Shown here: positions 7,805 through 15,213 of the stretch, piece after piece
Numbering within the stretch: the first letter of the stretch is position 1
Layout of the letters: each line of letters opens with the position of its first letter
DNA from: Luminiphilus sp.
GTDB taxonomy: Bacteria; Pseudomonadota; Gammaproteobacteria; Pseudomonadales; Halieaceae
NCBI GenBank assembly: GCA_022425845.1
Contig: JAKMEU010000210.1
Span: 1 to 18,223, forward strand
Length of the DNA stretch: 18,223 nt
Direction of reading: 5' to 3'
The notes under the pieces: generated by a model
What the model saw: the letters and a program-made list of their open reading frames with translations, nothing else
Databases searched by the model: none
What the model was told of the DNA's origin: nothing
Program-made: the position numbers and the translations under genes

Positions 7805-8804
7805 AGTCACCGCTCGCGCGACCCAGCATGAGCTCACCGTCATCGGCGAGGGTCTGGGCCGTAATCAGAATCTCTTTTTGCGCCGCCTCAACCTCTGACA
7901 CCTTAACCGGTCCCTTGGCGTCCATATCGTCTTTGAGTATGTCTGCGGCCCGCTCGGACATGTTGTCAAAAAATCGCTCCTGCAGCGCAGCATCTACACC
8001 TTTCAACGCCACAACGAGGTTCTCGGTGGCAATTTCCCGAATGAGCCGCTGGAAACCACGGTCGTCCAGGGTCATCAGGTTGTCGAAAACAAACATCTTC
8101 TCCTTCACGTCGTCGCCCAGCTCCTGATCGGTGCTCTGCAGCGATTCGAGTAGTGCCTTTTCGAGATCGGATGAAGTTGCATTGAGAATCGCCGCGGCGT
8201 TGTTGATGCCCTGCACCTTGCGGGGCGGGGTCTTCTGCAGCTTGCCCAGTTGGCTGGACATCACCCGATCGAGCTCTTCCATCGCCCGGGGGTCAAGTTC
8301 CTGCATTCGGGCAATCCGCAGGATCAAATCCTGCTGTAATTCTTCCGGAAAGAGCGCCAGCACTTGAGCGGCATGATCATCTTCGAGCTGGGTGAGTACC
8401 GTCGCCGAAATCTGGGGATGCTCTTCCCGCAATACCTCCGCAATAGCCTCAGCAGCCATCCATTGCAGCGCATCAACACCCGTGTGCTCCTCCGGCTTTT
8501 CCATGACTCGGGACAAAATGCTCTTGGCTCGTCCCTCGCCCAGGGCAGATGTCATCACCCGCTTGGTAAACTCAGGCGCGGTGACCGCAAGTGGGTTGAT
8601 TTCAGAGGCCTCGTTACAGAACTTGGCCAGCACACCGCTGACATCCTTGTTGGTCAGCCCGGAGATGCCGGCCATGGCCTCCCCCACCTGCTGCACTTCT
8701 TTCGCACTCAGGTGCCGCATAACCTGGGTGGCGGTTTCCTCACCCACCCCCAGCAGAAAGATAGCAGCGCGCTGCGCACCGCTTAAATCATCGAGATCAG
8801 CCAT
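7797..8804 (-). CDS. fliG: FliG, flagellar motor switch protein (torque-generating rotor)
   Basis: FliG caps the MS-ring and carries the residues that interact with the stator. The 335-residue product is normal in length. It has the N-terminal FliF-binding domain, the middle EHPQ motif (128-131) that contacts FliM, and the C-terminal torque domain. Aligned with E. coli, the five torque-helix charges are kept: Lys268, Arg285, Asp292, Asp293 and Lys301 (Arg in E. coli, a conservative change). This suggests a normal stator interface. The start overlaps the fliF stop by 8 nt, and the end overlaps the fliH start by 8 nt. Confidence 0.97.
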   Translation of the reverse strand: MADLDDLSGAQRAAIFLLGVGEETATQVMRHLSAKEVQQVGEAMAGISGLTNKDVSGVLAKFCNEASEINPLAVTAPEFTKRVMTSALGEGRAKSILSRVMEKPEEHTGVDALQWMAAEAIAEVLREEHPQISATVLTQLEDDHAAQVLALFPEELQQDLILRIARMQELDPRAMEELDRVMSSQLGKLQKTPPRKVQGINNAAAILNATSSDLEKALLESLQSTDQELGDDVKEKMFVFDNLMTLDDRGFQRLIREIATENLVVALKGVDAALQERFFDNMSERAADILKDDMDAKGPVKVSEVEAAQKEILITAQTLADDGELMLGRASGDYV

Positions 8805-10440
8805 CAGTCGCCATCCAGTTCTTTACTACGTAGGCGGCACGCGCGGGCTGCTCGTTGGCCACATTGCGCGCCATTGCAATACTTTGGTGGTAAGCCGGCG
8901 TGGTAGTGCCGGGAAGCGCTGCCTGCGCAGGACTACTCAACGCTACCGTGTCGTCACTCATGTCGCCAGAGCCTGCACTGGGCCCGGCCAGTTGGGGCAG
9001 ACCGTCAGACGGTGGCGGTGGCGGCGGTGTATAGCTGGTGGAATAGCGAATCAGAGGCCGAATGACCGTGAATACCAGCATCAGGAGCGCAATGAGCGCC
9101 AGGACAGCCCGACCCACCTGCCAAACCCAATCCTGCTCCAACAGCCCAGGCTCGGGAATCTCCTCGAGGGGCGCGGGCACCACAAAGGGTGAGTTAATCA
9201 CGCTTACGGTATCACCCCGGCCCGTATCAAAGCCTACGGCCTCGCGCACAAGGGCCGTTATTTCATCCAGGCGATCCTGCTCAAGCGCTGCGCGATTGCC
9301 TTCTTCATCGGTCAGGTAATCGACCACCACCGCGACAGAAAGCCGGCGCAATTTCCCCGGCACCTCACGAACGTGGCTGATGGTTTTGTCCATTTCGTAG
9401 TTGCGAGTGGCCTTGCGGCTCTCTCTTGTCGGCGACGCCCCCGCCACCTCATCGTCTTCGCCAGCGGGCGGGTCATCGGTCACCTGCGCGGCCCCTGGCG
9501 GCTGGTCTGTAAGATCGCCGGGCACACCCTCCGGTGCATTGCTGGTCAGGGTGAGGTCCTCTGTGGTCTGCTCACTGCGCATAATCGTCTCTGGCGAATA
9601 TTGTTCGCTGGTGCTTTCGATTCGCGTGAAGTCAAGATCCGCCGTCACCTGCGCCCGCACTGCACCCGGACCCAGAATAGGCTCGAGAATACTTTCAATG
9701 CGGCCGTTCAGTGAGTCTTCCAATTGCTGGGCAATACGGAATTGCTCAGCGGTGTAGCCGAAATCGTTTTCCTCGCTACCCTGATTGGACAGAAGCTTTC
9801 CCTCCTGGTCCACCACGGAAACATTGGCCGCCTGCAGATCGGGAATACTCGAGGCAACCAGATGAACTATGCCCGCGAGTTGGCGGTCGTTAAGGCCTCT
9901 CCCCGGATACAGACTCACCATGACCGATGCGGATGGCTCCTGCCCACGTCGAATAAAAGCCGACTGCTTACTGGCCGCCAGGTGGACACGCGCGCCCTTC
10001 ACACTGTCCATTGCGGAAATGGTCCGCGCCAGTTCGGCCTCTACCGCACGGTTATAACGCGCCTGTTCCATAAAACTCGACAGGCCCATTTCCTGTTCCT
10101 GGTACAGCGACTCAAAACCCACGCCGCCCCCGCGGGGAAAGCCCTCGCTGGCCAGAGCCATACGGGCCTGGGGTATTTTGTCACTGGGTACACTCAAGAG
10201 ACCGGCAGCGCCCTCCATGGTGTAGGGAATGCCGTTGGCCTGCAGAAGACTGACCGCCGTTGCATTATCTGAAGGAGACATCGCGCCATACAGTGGCTGG
10301 AAGTCAGGTTTCATTGCCCACTGAATAACGCCCACCCCGAGTGCCACGCTGGCGGCCATGCCGATCAGCAACGCCATCTGCCGAGTGACGGGCTGCGCGG
10401 CAAAACCACTGACCCGATTGAGAATAGGATTATCTGCCAT
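8797..10440 (-). CDS. fliF: FliF, flagellar MS-ring protein
   Basis: FliF forms the inner-membrane MS-ring, the base on which the rotor is built. The 547-residue product has a first membrane segment at about 22-40, a periplasmic region with ring-building domains (including YNRAVEAELARTISAMDSV and ARVHLA-type motifs), an acidic Pro/Gly-rich insert (about 300-345), a second membrane segment at about 441-460 followed by a run of six prolines, and the C-terminal FliG-binding tail (about 516-547, ending VVKNWMATDG). A GAGGTG ribosome site lies 9 nt before the ATG, and fliE ends 11 nt upstream. Length matches the family (about 550-570). Confidence 0.97.
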   Translation of the reverse strand: MADNPILNRVSGFAAQPVTRQMALLIGMAASVALGVGVIQWAMKPDFQPLYGAMSPSDNATAVSLLQANGIPYTMEGAAGLLSVPSDKIPQARMALASEGFPRGGGVGFESLYQEQEMGLSSFMEQARYNRAVEAELARTISAMDSVKGARVHLAASKQSAFIRRGQEPSASVMVSLYPGRGLNDRQLAGIVHLVASSIPDLQAANVSVVDQEGKLLSNQGSEENDFGYTAEQFRIAQQLEDSLNGRIESILEPILGPGAVRAQVTADLDFTRIESTSEQYSPETIMRSEQTTEDLTLTSNAPEGVPGDLTDQPPGAAQVTDDPPAGEDDEVAGASPTRESRKATRNYEMDKTISHVREVPGKLRRLSVAVVVDYLTDEEGNRAALEQDRLDEITALVREAVGFDTGRGDTVSVINSPFVVPAPLEEIPEPGLLEQDWVWQVGRAVLALIALLMLVFTVIRPLIRYSTSYTPPPPPPSDGLPQLAGPSAGSGDMSDDTVALSSPAQAALPGTTTPAYHQSIAMARNVANEQPARAAYVVKNWMATDG

Positions 10441-10451
10441 GATTCAGCACC

Positions 10452-10772
10452 TCAAACCTGCATGTTCATGACTTCCTGGTACGCGTTTAACAACTTGTTG
10501 CGTACCTCGGTCATGCCTGTGAACTGTAAACTTGCTTTCTGCGCGGTGACCATGACCTCGGCAAGGGACACCGAGGGATCACCCGACTCAAACTGCCGCG
10601 CCAAAGTTTTCGATGCCTGCACCGCATCGTTTACTTCATTGATGGACTGGGACATCAATGAGGAAAACCCCGCGCCACCTGCAGCGTCTATGCCGGCCTT
10701 GGGCTCCGCTGCAGCCTGACTCGCCATGGTGCGCATCTGCGCCAATACCTGATTGATTGCTATATCACTCAT
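10452..10772 (-). CDS. fliE: FliE, MS-ring/rod junction protein
   Basis: FliE is a small exported protein that joins the MS-ring and export gate to the proximal rod. The 106-residue product is the normal size, and its C-terminal half is the typical FliE block: LARQFESGDPSVSLAEVMV, then QKASLQFTGMTEVRNKLLNAYQEVMNM. The ATG has a strong GAGGAG ribosome site about 9 nt upstream. It begins only 31 nt after fleR. I could not find a sigma-54 promoter with correctly spaced GG and GC doublets in that gap or the last 70 nt of fleR, so it is probably transcribed with fleSR. Confidence 0.96.
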   Translation of the reverse strand: MSDIAINQVLAQMRTMASQAAAEPKAGIDAAGGAGFSSLMSQSINEVNDAVQASKTLARQFESGDPSVSLAEVMVTAQKASLQFTGMTEVRNKLLNAYQEVMNMQV

Positions 10773-10803
10773 ATTTGAAGCTCCTCAGTCGGCCGCATCA
10801 CCA

Positions 10804-12132
10804 TCACGCGATACCTTCGGGTAGTGCATAGCCCTCGTCACGAAAGCGGGCCAGCTTGTAGCGCAGGGTGCGCTCACTGATACCCAACCTCGTGCAGGCC
10901 TGTTTGCGATTGCCCCTGACAGCGCTCAAAGCTGAAAAAATCAGCTCACGCTCCCGGGCCTTCAGATCACCATCCAGTGCGGGTGCATCAACGGGGTCAG
11001 TGCTGGCCGCCTCAGGTAGTGCGTCGAATACGATGGCCTCGGGCCCAATCTCGCTGCTACTGGCCAATATGACCGCGCGCTGGATACAGTTATCGAGCTC
11101 GCGAATATTCCCCGGCCAGCTGTGAGCGGCAAGCTTCTCAACCGCAGCATCACTGACTGAGAGCACCCGATCCTGACCGTGGTTGGCAAGAAAGCGCTTT
11201 ACCAGCGGCTCGATATCAAGGGTGCGCTCTCGCAGGGGGGGTAATTCAAGAGGGAACACATTCAGTCGGTAATAGAGATCCTGGCGAAACCGCCCCGCCG
11301 CCACCTCTTCAGGCAACGCGCGATTGGTCGTGGCGATCACGCGCACATCGAGATCAATCAGACCCGTGCCGCCCAGCCTTTCAACCTCACGCTCCTGCAG
11401 GACCCGCAGCAGTTTTGCCTGAAGCTCAATGGGCATCTCGGTGATTTCGTCGAGTAGCAGCGTTCCACCATTGGCCTGTTCAAACTTTCCGGGCCGTGCT
11501 TTGTGGGCGCCGGTAAAGGCACCCTTTTCGTATCCGAATAAAATGGCCTCCAGCATATTTTCTGGGATAGCCGCACAGTTGAGTGCAATAAATGGCCCCT
11601 CACTGCGCTCCGATCCCTCATGGACAGCCCGTGCGAGTACTTCTTTACCCGTGCCCGATTCGCCGCTGATCAGTACGGACGCGTCGGTGAGGGCAACCCG
11701 CAGCGCGAGATCTACAATCTGCTGCGTCCCGGCATCCTCGGCCACCATGGTGGATGATTGACTGGGTAGCTGGGTTTCCATGCGCGACACCATGTCGAGC
11801 AATACGTTGGCCTCAAAGGGCTTTTGTAAGTAGTCGGTGGCCCCGTCGCGCATGGACTGTACGGCGTGCTGGACAGACCCGTGAGCGGTCATCATGACAA
11901 ACGGCAGGGTCGGCTCGCGCCGGCGGATGACCTGCAAAAGCTCGGTGCCGTCCATTTCGTCCATCTGTACATCACTGATCACGATATCGACAGTCTCACG
12001 GTCCATAACCGCCAGGGCATCCTTTCCATTGCGGGCATTCAGTACCTGATATCCGCCGAATTCCATGGTTTGGCACAGCGCGCCGCGCAGGGCGGCGTCG
12101 TCTTCAACAATCAAAACCTGGGGCGCATTCAT
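10804..12132 (-). CDS. fleR: FleR, sigma-54 activator response regulator of flagellar genes
   Basis: FleR is the response regulator partner of FleS and activates later flagellar promoters with sigma-54 RNA polymerase. The 442-residue product has a receiver domain (about 5-118) with phospho-acceptor Asp54, plus Thr82 and Lys104. The AAA+ domain has Walker A GESGTGKE (157-164), the sigma-54 contact loop GAFTGA (204-209) and Walker B TLLLDEI (about 224-230). A Fis-type helix-turn-helix ends the protein (about 398-432, NRKQACTRLGISERTLRYKL). All key residues are intact. It overlaps the fleS stop by 4 nt (ATGA), so the pair is translationally coupled. P. aeruginosa FleR drives the hook/rod/fliK tier; the same role here is inferred from synteny. 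Confidence 0.94.
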   Translation of the reverse strand: MNAPQVLIVEDDAALRGALCQTMEFGGYQVLNARNGKDALAVMDRETVDIVISDVQMDEMDGTELLQVIRRREPTLPFVMMTAHGSVQHAVQSMRDGATDYLQKPFEANVLLDMVSRMETQLPSQSSTMVAEDAGTQQIVDLALRVALTDASVLISGESGTGKEVLARAVHEGSERSEGPFIALNCAAIPENMLEAILFGYEKGAFTGAHKARPGKFEQANGGTLLLDEITEMPIELQAKLLRVLQEREVERLGGTGLIDLDVRVIATTNRALPEEVAAGRFRQDLYYRLNVFPLELPPLRERTLDIEPLVKRFLANHGQDRVLSVSDAAVEKLAAHSWPGNIRELDNCIQRAVILASSSEIGPEAIVFDALPEAASTDPVDAPALDGDLKARERELIFSALSAVRGNRKQACTRLGISERTLRYKLARFRDEGYALPEGIA

Positions 12133-13313
12133 AGAACCCCCTTCTCAACGTTAGGCAGTGGCTTGATGGGCAGCAGGATCGTAAATTCGGCGCCACCCCC
12201 GGGTCGATTCGCGGCGCGTATGGTGCCGCCATGCTGCGTAATGGTGCTCGCTACAACCGCCAACCCCAAGCCATTGCCCGCCGCCCGCGTCGTATAAAAC
12301 GGGTCAAAAATGCGCTCAATGGCATCGCCCGGAATACCGCGGCCCCGGTCGGCGACCTGAATGACCACCAGACGGTTGTTCCGAATACGGCTGTGGATGC
12401 TGATGTTGGGCTTTGCCCCCGAGGCCTCAAGCGCATTGGTAATCAGGTTACTGAAGGCGGCCACCAACTCGTCATGACAGCCCTCCAGATGGGGCTCCGG
12501 ACCACAGGACTCGATATCGACCACCGCATGCCGGCTTTCCAGATCGGCCGTGCAGGTGCTGAGGGCATCAGCAATGGCCGCCTGGACACCCACGGGGCCA
12601 GTCACTTTGCCGCCACCTTTGACAAATCCCAACATCGATGTAATCAAGGCTTCCATATGTTGCAGCTGTTCGCGGACATCAGCGCAGATAGCCTGGCGCT
12701 GGTCGCGCGGCAGGTCTGACTCCATAAGGGTCAAGTACAGCAGCGTCGAAGAAAGGGGCGTTCTGATCTGGTGAGCGAGGCGTGCGGCCATCTCCCCCAG
12801 CGCAGCCAGACGCTGTTTGCGTGATGCCTCGTCCTGCAGCGTGTGCTGCCGGGTGATATCACTGAGCAATATGACGGTTTCCCCATTGTCGCCGAGGCGC
12901 GTCGCCTCGACAGACAGGCGCCGTCCGTGAATTTCCAGAGTATCGCCGTCCGTATAGTGGCCCCGGGCTTCGACGGCCGCCCAGGTTTGTCCCTCAAGCG
13001 GCTCACCAAGTAGTCGCGCGGCCTGGGGGTTCGCCTCGGATATTTGACCGTCGGCATCGAGAATAACGACACCGCCGGGTAGTGCATCCAACAGGGAGGC
13101 GAGCCGTGTCAGCAACCGACCTCGCTCCGCGTGCTCTTCCCGGCGCGCCAATCTCGCGGCTTCCAGTTCTGCTGTCAGGCCCGCGATCTGCCCAGCCATC
13201 ATGGCGTGGGTAGTCTCCAGTGCCTGCTCAGCTCGCATCAGGGGACCTTCGGCCCGGGACAGAATGTCTGCCGGGGTTGAAACGTCACAGATCGAGTTGT
13301 TAATTGCTTCCAT
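12129..13313 (-). CDS. fleS: FleS, flagellar sensor histidine kinase
   Basis: FleS is a soluble histidine kinase that phosphorylates FleR. From the chosen start the product has 394 residues: an N-terminal helical region, a PAS domain (about 70-155, LLDALPGGVVILDADGQI), the HisKA H-box with His181 (LAHQIRTPLSS), and a HATPase domain with N-box Asn289/Asn293, DRGRGI (322-327) and GNGLGLA (346-352). No membrane segment is seen, so the signal should be cytoplasmic. The reading frame stays open to an ATG at 13409, but that start lies inside the predicted sigma-54 promoter and upstream of its start point. The ATG at 13313 has a GAGG sequence upstream and is preferred. Confidence 0.92.
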   Translation of the reverse strand: MEAINNSICDVSTPADILSRAEGPLMRAEQALETTHAMMAGQIAGLTAELEAARLARREEHAERGRLLTRLASLLDALPGGVVILDADGQISEANPQAARLLGEPLEGQTWAAVEARGHYTDGDTLEIHGRRLSVEATRLGDNGETVILLSDITRQHTLQDEASRKQRLAALGEMAARLAHQIRTPLSSTLLYLTLMESDLPRDQRQAICADVREQLQHMEALITSMLGFVKGGGKVTGPVGVQAAIADALSTCTADLESRHAVVDIESCGPEPHLEGCHDELVAAFSNLITNALEASGAKPNISIHSRIRNNRLVVIQVADRGRGIPGDAIERIFDPFYTTRAAGNGLGLAVVASTITQHGGTIRAANRPGGGAEFTILLPIKPLPNVEKGVL

Positions 13314-13404
13314 CGTTATAGCTGCCTCATACCCATACCATGATCGCCAGGGCGTCATGGGCGGCGGCAAAAAGTTGCCGCTGTATTGCCGTTGCCCAGA
13401 TAGA

Positions 13405-13420
13405 AGCAATGGCTGTGCCG
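13405..13420 (-). promoter_or_regulatory. Sigma-54 promoter for fleSR
   Basis: Minus-strand CGGCACAGCCATTGCT matches the consensus TGGCACG-N4-TTGCW except for the first base and the base after GGCAC; the invariant GG and GC doublets are correctly spaced. The predicted start is near 13394, giving a leader of about 80 nt to the chosen fleS ATG. A FleQ-type box is centred about 85 bp upstream of this start, a normal enhancer position, separated by an AT-rich stretch that could bend. Confidence 0.8.
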
Positions 13421-13472
13421 AGGCAAATAAATTGTTAAAAAACAGCAGTTTAATTCGTATTTTTGGCGTTCT

Positions 13473-13486
13473 GTCAGATTGTTGAC
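13473..13486. promoter_or_regulatory. Candidate FleQ-binding box upstream of fleSR
   Basis: GTCAGATTGTTGAC lies inside a longer palindrome with arms CTGTCA and TGACAG (13471-13488). It matches 9 of 14 positions of the P. aeruginosa FleQ consensus, but both outer arms are intact and it fits GTCAG-N4-TTGAC exactly, as do the fliL and fleQ sites. It is about 85 bp upstream of the predicted fleS start point, as expected for an enhancer. Confidence 0.7.
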
Positions 13487-13678
13487 AGGCCCCTGAGGCG
13501 CACGGGCTTGATGATAGGGGCTATAGCGAGCGGGTAGGCCCGGATGCTGTAGTGCGCCCTGGGTTAGAACATCCCGCCGACGCGCCTGCAGCAGAACGCC
13601 TAAAGCATCAGAACACCAAATAAAGCGGCAGCGCGTTATCGCGTGACTGGCGGTTCTGTGGGGCGGCGCTGTGCTTTA

Positions 13679-13768
13679 GGGCTGCGCCCTGGGACTGTAC
13701 CTTGAGGCTGCACCCTGGGGCTGTGCATTGGGGCTGTGCATTGGGACTGTGCATTGGGACTGGGCGGG
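13679..13768. repeat. Degenerate 13-bp tandem repeat downstream of fleQ
   Basis: About seven head-to-tail units of 12-13 bp with consensus GGGGCTGTGCATT. Units begin near 13679, 13691, 13704, 13717, 13730, 13743 and 13756. The two units at 13717 and 13730 are identical, the one at 13743 differs by one base (GGGACTGTGCATT), and the outer ones are more diverged. The unit length is not a multiple of three and the array starts about 100 bp after, and ends just downstream of, the fleQ stop codon, so it is non-coding. Confidence 0.8.
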
Positions 13769-13783
13769 TGGTTACGCTGAGAC

Positions 13784-14962
13784 TCAGGCGCGCTTGATAT
13801 CGTACTTCCGCATCTTTTCCACCAGGGTAGTGCGCTGCAGGTTCAGGCGCTTGGCCGCCTGGGCGTTGACCCAATCGGAGTGCTCCAGTGCGGCGAAGAT
13901 CAGGTCCTTTTCGATGCTGGCCAGGTGTTCCTTGAGGTCGATATCTCCAACCTGGAAATCCACCACATGGGGCGTCAGTGGAGGGAGTTGATCGGCGGGT
14001 GCAAAGAGGCCCGAAAGGTCCTCCTGGGTACCTTCCGCAGCCACCGGCAGGGCAGCCACTTTGTCTTGGGTCGATTCATCCAGGCCCTTGAATAACTCAT
14101 CGATAAATCGCGCCACGGTTTCGGGGTCATGCCGGAGCGACCTTGAATCACCGCTGGCGTCAGGATTGTAACGCTGGGGTAGCTGATCGACATCCACCGT
14201 TTCACCCGGATGCAAAATCGTCAGGCGTTCTATCAGGTTACCCAGCTCCCGAATATTGCCCTGCCATTCACACTGGCACAGTTGCCCCAGGGCGTCCCGT
14301 GACAGACCGATCACGTCACCGGTCTGCTCACGCTGCAGGTTAATGAAGCGCTGGGCCAGCAGAGGAATATCCTCTGGGCGCTCGCGAAGGGGCGGAACGT
14401 CAATGGGAAAAACATTCAAGCGATAGAACAGGTCCATGCGGAACTCCCCCGCTTCGACCTTGCGCTCCAGGTGCTGGTGGGTGGCAGCCACAATGCGTAC
14501 GTTGGCCTTTTGGGGTTTGGTACCCCCGACCCGCTCGAAGGTGCGTTCCTGCAGCACGCGCAGCAGCTTCACCTGCATATCAAAGGGCATGTCACCGATT
14601 TCGTCGAGGAACAGCGTGCCCCCCTCGGCCAATTCAAATCGGCCCTTTCGGGCACTGACGGCACCGGTGAAGGACCCCTTTTCGTGGCCGAAGAGTTCAC
14701 TCTCCAGAAGTTCAGCTGGAATCGCACCGCAGTTGACCGCGACAAAAGGGCCTCGGGCGCGGCTCGAGCAGTCATGAATAGCCCGGGCAATCACTTCTTT
14801 GCCGGTGCCTGATTCACCCAGCAACAAAACACTCGCCATTTTGGGCGCAACCTGCACCACCAGGCTTCTCAGCTCGGCTATAGAGGGACCGGCACCGACG
14901 AGAACCTGTTCGAGGTCTACTCGGGGGTGCTGTACGGCCTCTGCAGTGGCGGTTCCAGCCAT
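13784..14962 (-). CDS. fleQ: FleQ-type sigma-54 activator, master flagellar regulator, lacking receiver domain
   Basis: FleQ is the master activator of flagellar genes with sigma-54 and, in Pseudomonas, a c-di-GMP sensor controlled by FleN. The 392-residue product is about 100 shorter than P. aeruginosa FleQ (490), because it begins almost directly at the AAA+ domain. An in-frame TAA lies four codons before the ATG, so no receiver-like domain was missed. Walker A is GESGTGKE (49-56), the sigma-54 loop is GSFTGA (96-101) instead of GAFTGA, and Walker B is TLFLDEI (116-122). The Fis-type helix-turn-helix is at about 360-390, ending TTLVEKMRKYDIKRA, very like P. aeruginosa FleQ. The post-Walker A stretch is KEVIARA (55-61), not the KEXXXRN associated with FleQ c-di-GMP binding. 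Position between fliT and fleSR supports orthology. Confidence 0.9.
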   Translation of the reverse strand: MAGTATAEAVQHPRVDLEQVLVGAGPSIAELRSLVVQVAPKMASVLLLGESGTGKEVIARAIHDCSSRARGPFVAVNCGAIPAELLESELFGHEKGSFTGAVSARKGRFELAEGGTLFLDEIGDMPFDMQVKLLRVLQERTFERVGGTKPQKANVRIVAATHQHLERKVEAGEFRMDLFYRLNVFPIDVPPLRERPEDIPLLAQRFINLQREQTGDVIGLSRDALGQLCQCEWQGNIRELGNLIERLTILHPGETVDVDQLPQRYNPDASGDSRSLRHDPETVARFIDELFKGLDESTQDKVAALPVAAEGTQEDLSGLFAPADQLPPLTPHVVDFQVGDIDLKEHLASIEKDLIFAALEHSDWVNAQAAKRLNLQRTTLVEKMRKYDIKRA

Positions 14963-15036
14963 GAATCGGGTGCCTTAGGGTTATTAACCACGGTCTCGAC
15001 GATCAGCAAGGAACTTAACAAGGTTTGGAGGGGTCT

Positions 15037-15050
15037 GTCAGTAATTTGAC
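15037..15050. promoter_or_regulatory. Candidate FleQ-binding box in the fleQ leader
   Basis: GTCAGTAATTTGAC, inside the longer palindrome CTGTCA...TGACAG (15035-15052), matches 12 of 14 positions of the P. aeruginosa FleQ consensus, the best of the three sites here. It is about 105-115 bp downstream of the predicted fleQ start point and about 75 bp before the ATG, so it would suit autoregulation (inference). Confidence 0.75.
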
Positions 15051-15088
15051 AGTCAAAATGAGAAAATTTCTTAGATTGAAACGCATAA

Positions 15089-15104
15089 TGATACGCAATT
15101 CACA
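15089..15104 (-). promoter_or_regulatory. CRP/Vfr-like site, copy 1, in the fleQ region
   Basis: Minus-strand TGTGAATTGCGTATCA has a perfect left half TGTGA and a partial right half, 8 of 10 matches to TGTGA-N6-TCACA. Thirteen bases of it recur exactly about 109 bp upstream. It falls downstream of the predicted sigma-70 start. It also overlaps a possible second -10 (TATCAT) with a poor -35. Confidence 0.4.
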
Positions 15105-15143
15105 AATCCTTTAACAATGCTTAGGAAAATTTCTCACAAACCA

Positions 15144-15156
15144 CAACATCGTGTTG
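15144..15156. promoter_or_regulatory. Palindrome over the predicted fleQ start point
   Basis: CAACATCGTGTTG is a perfect 5-3-5 palindrome. It covers the predicted transcription start (about 15153) of the sigma-70 promoter at 15160-15188, where a repressor would act. The binding protein is unknown. It may be chance. Confidence 0.4.
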
Positions 15157-15159
15157 CAA

Positions 15160-15188
15160 ATTAAACAAATTTACCCAGGCAAAGTCAA
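15160..15188 (-). promoter_or_regulatory. Sigma-70 promoter for fleQ
   Basis: On the minus strand the -35 is TTGACT (15183-15188) and the -10 is TTTAAT (15160-15165), each 5 of 6 to consensus, with an ideal 17-bp spacer. The predicted start is about 15153, about 190 nt before the fleQ ATG. P. aeruginosa fleQ is also read from a sigma-70 promoter. Confidence 0.65.
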
Positions 15189-15197
15189 ATCGCATTT

Positions 15198-15213
15198 TGC
15201 TACGCAATTCACA
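15198..15213 (-). promoter_or_regulatory. CRP/Vfr-like site, copy 2, in the fleQ region
   Basis: Minus-strand TGTGAATTGCGTAGCA is the second copy of the repeat at 15089-15104 (13 identical consecutive bases, TGTGAATTGCGTA). It matches 8 of 10 positions of TGTGA-N6-TCACA. It is centred about 52 bp upstream of the predicted sigma-70 start. Vfr is known to act on fleQ in P. aeruginosa, but this site is only a candidate. Confidence 0.4.

Larger units (their letters stand above)
13314..13783. other. Non-coding region between fleQ and fleS
   Basis: This 470-bp stretch holds no gene I believe. Nearest fleQ is a degenerate 13-bp tandem repeat (13679-13768), then about 190 bp of GC-rich sequence with no recognisable feature, then a FleQ-type box (13473-13486), an AT-rich spacer (about 13423-13470), the fleS sigma-54 promoter (13405-13420) and the fleS leader. 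The open frame at 13608-13874 reads through the repeat and has no family features. No clear intrinsic terminator for fleQ was found. Confidence 0.7.

Noticed and set aside
7406..7831. Long plus-strand open frames opposite fliH, fliK, fliF and fliM
   Set aside because: They are shadows of GC-rich coding genes on the other strand, with implausible composition (Arg/Pro/Cys-rich) and no domains.
13314..13409. Longer fleS start at 13409
   Set aside because: It would begin inside the predicted sigma-54 promoter, upstream of the predicted transcript start; 13313 has a GAGG upstream.
13608..13874. Open reading frame of 88 codons on the minus strand downstream of fleQ
   Set aside because: It overlaps the fleQ 3' end and reads through the 13-bp tandem repeat; no ribosome site or family features.
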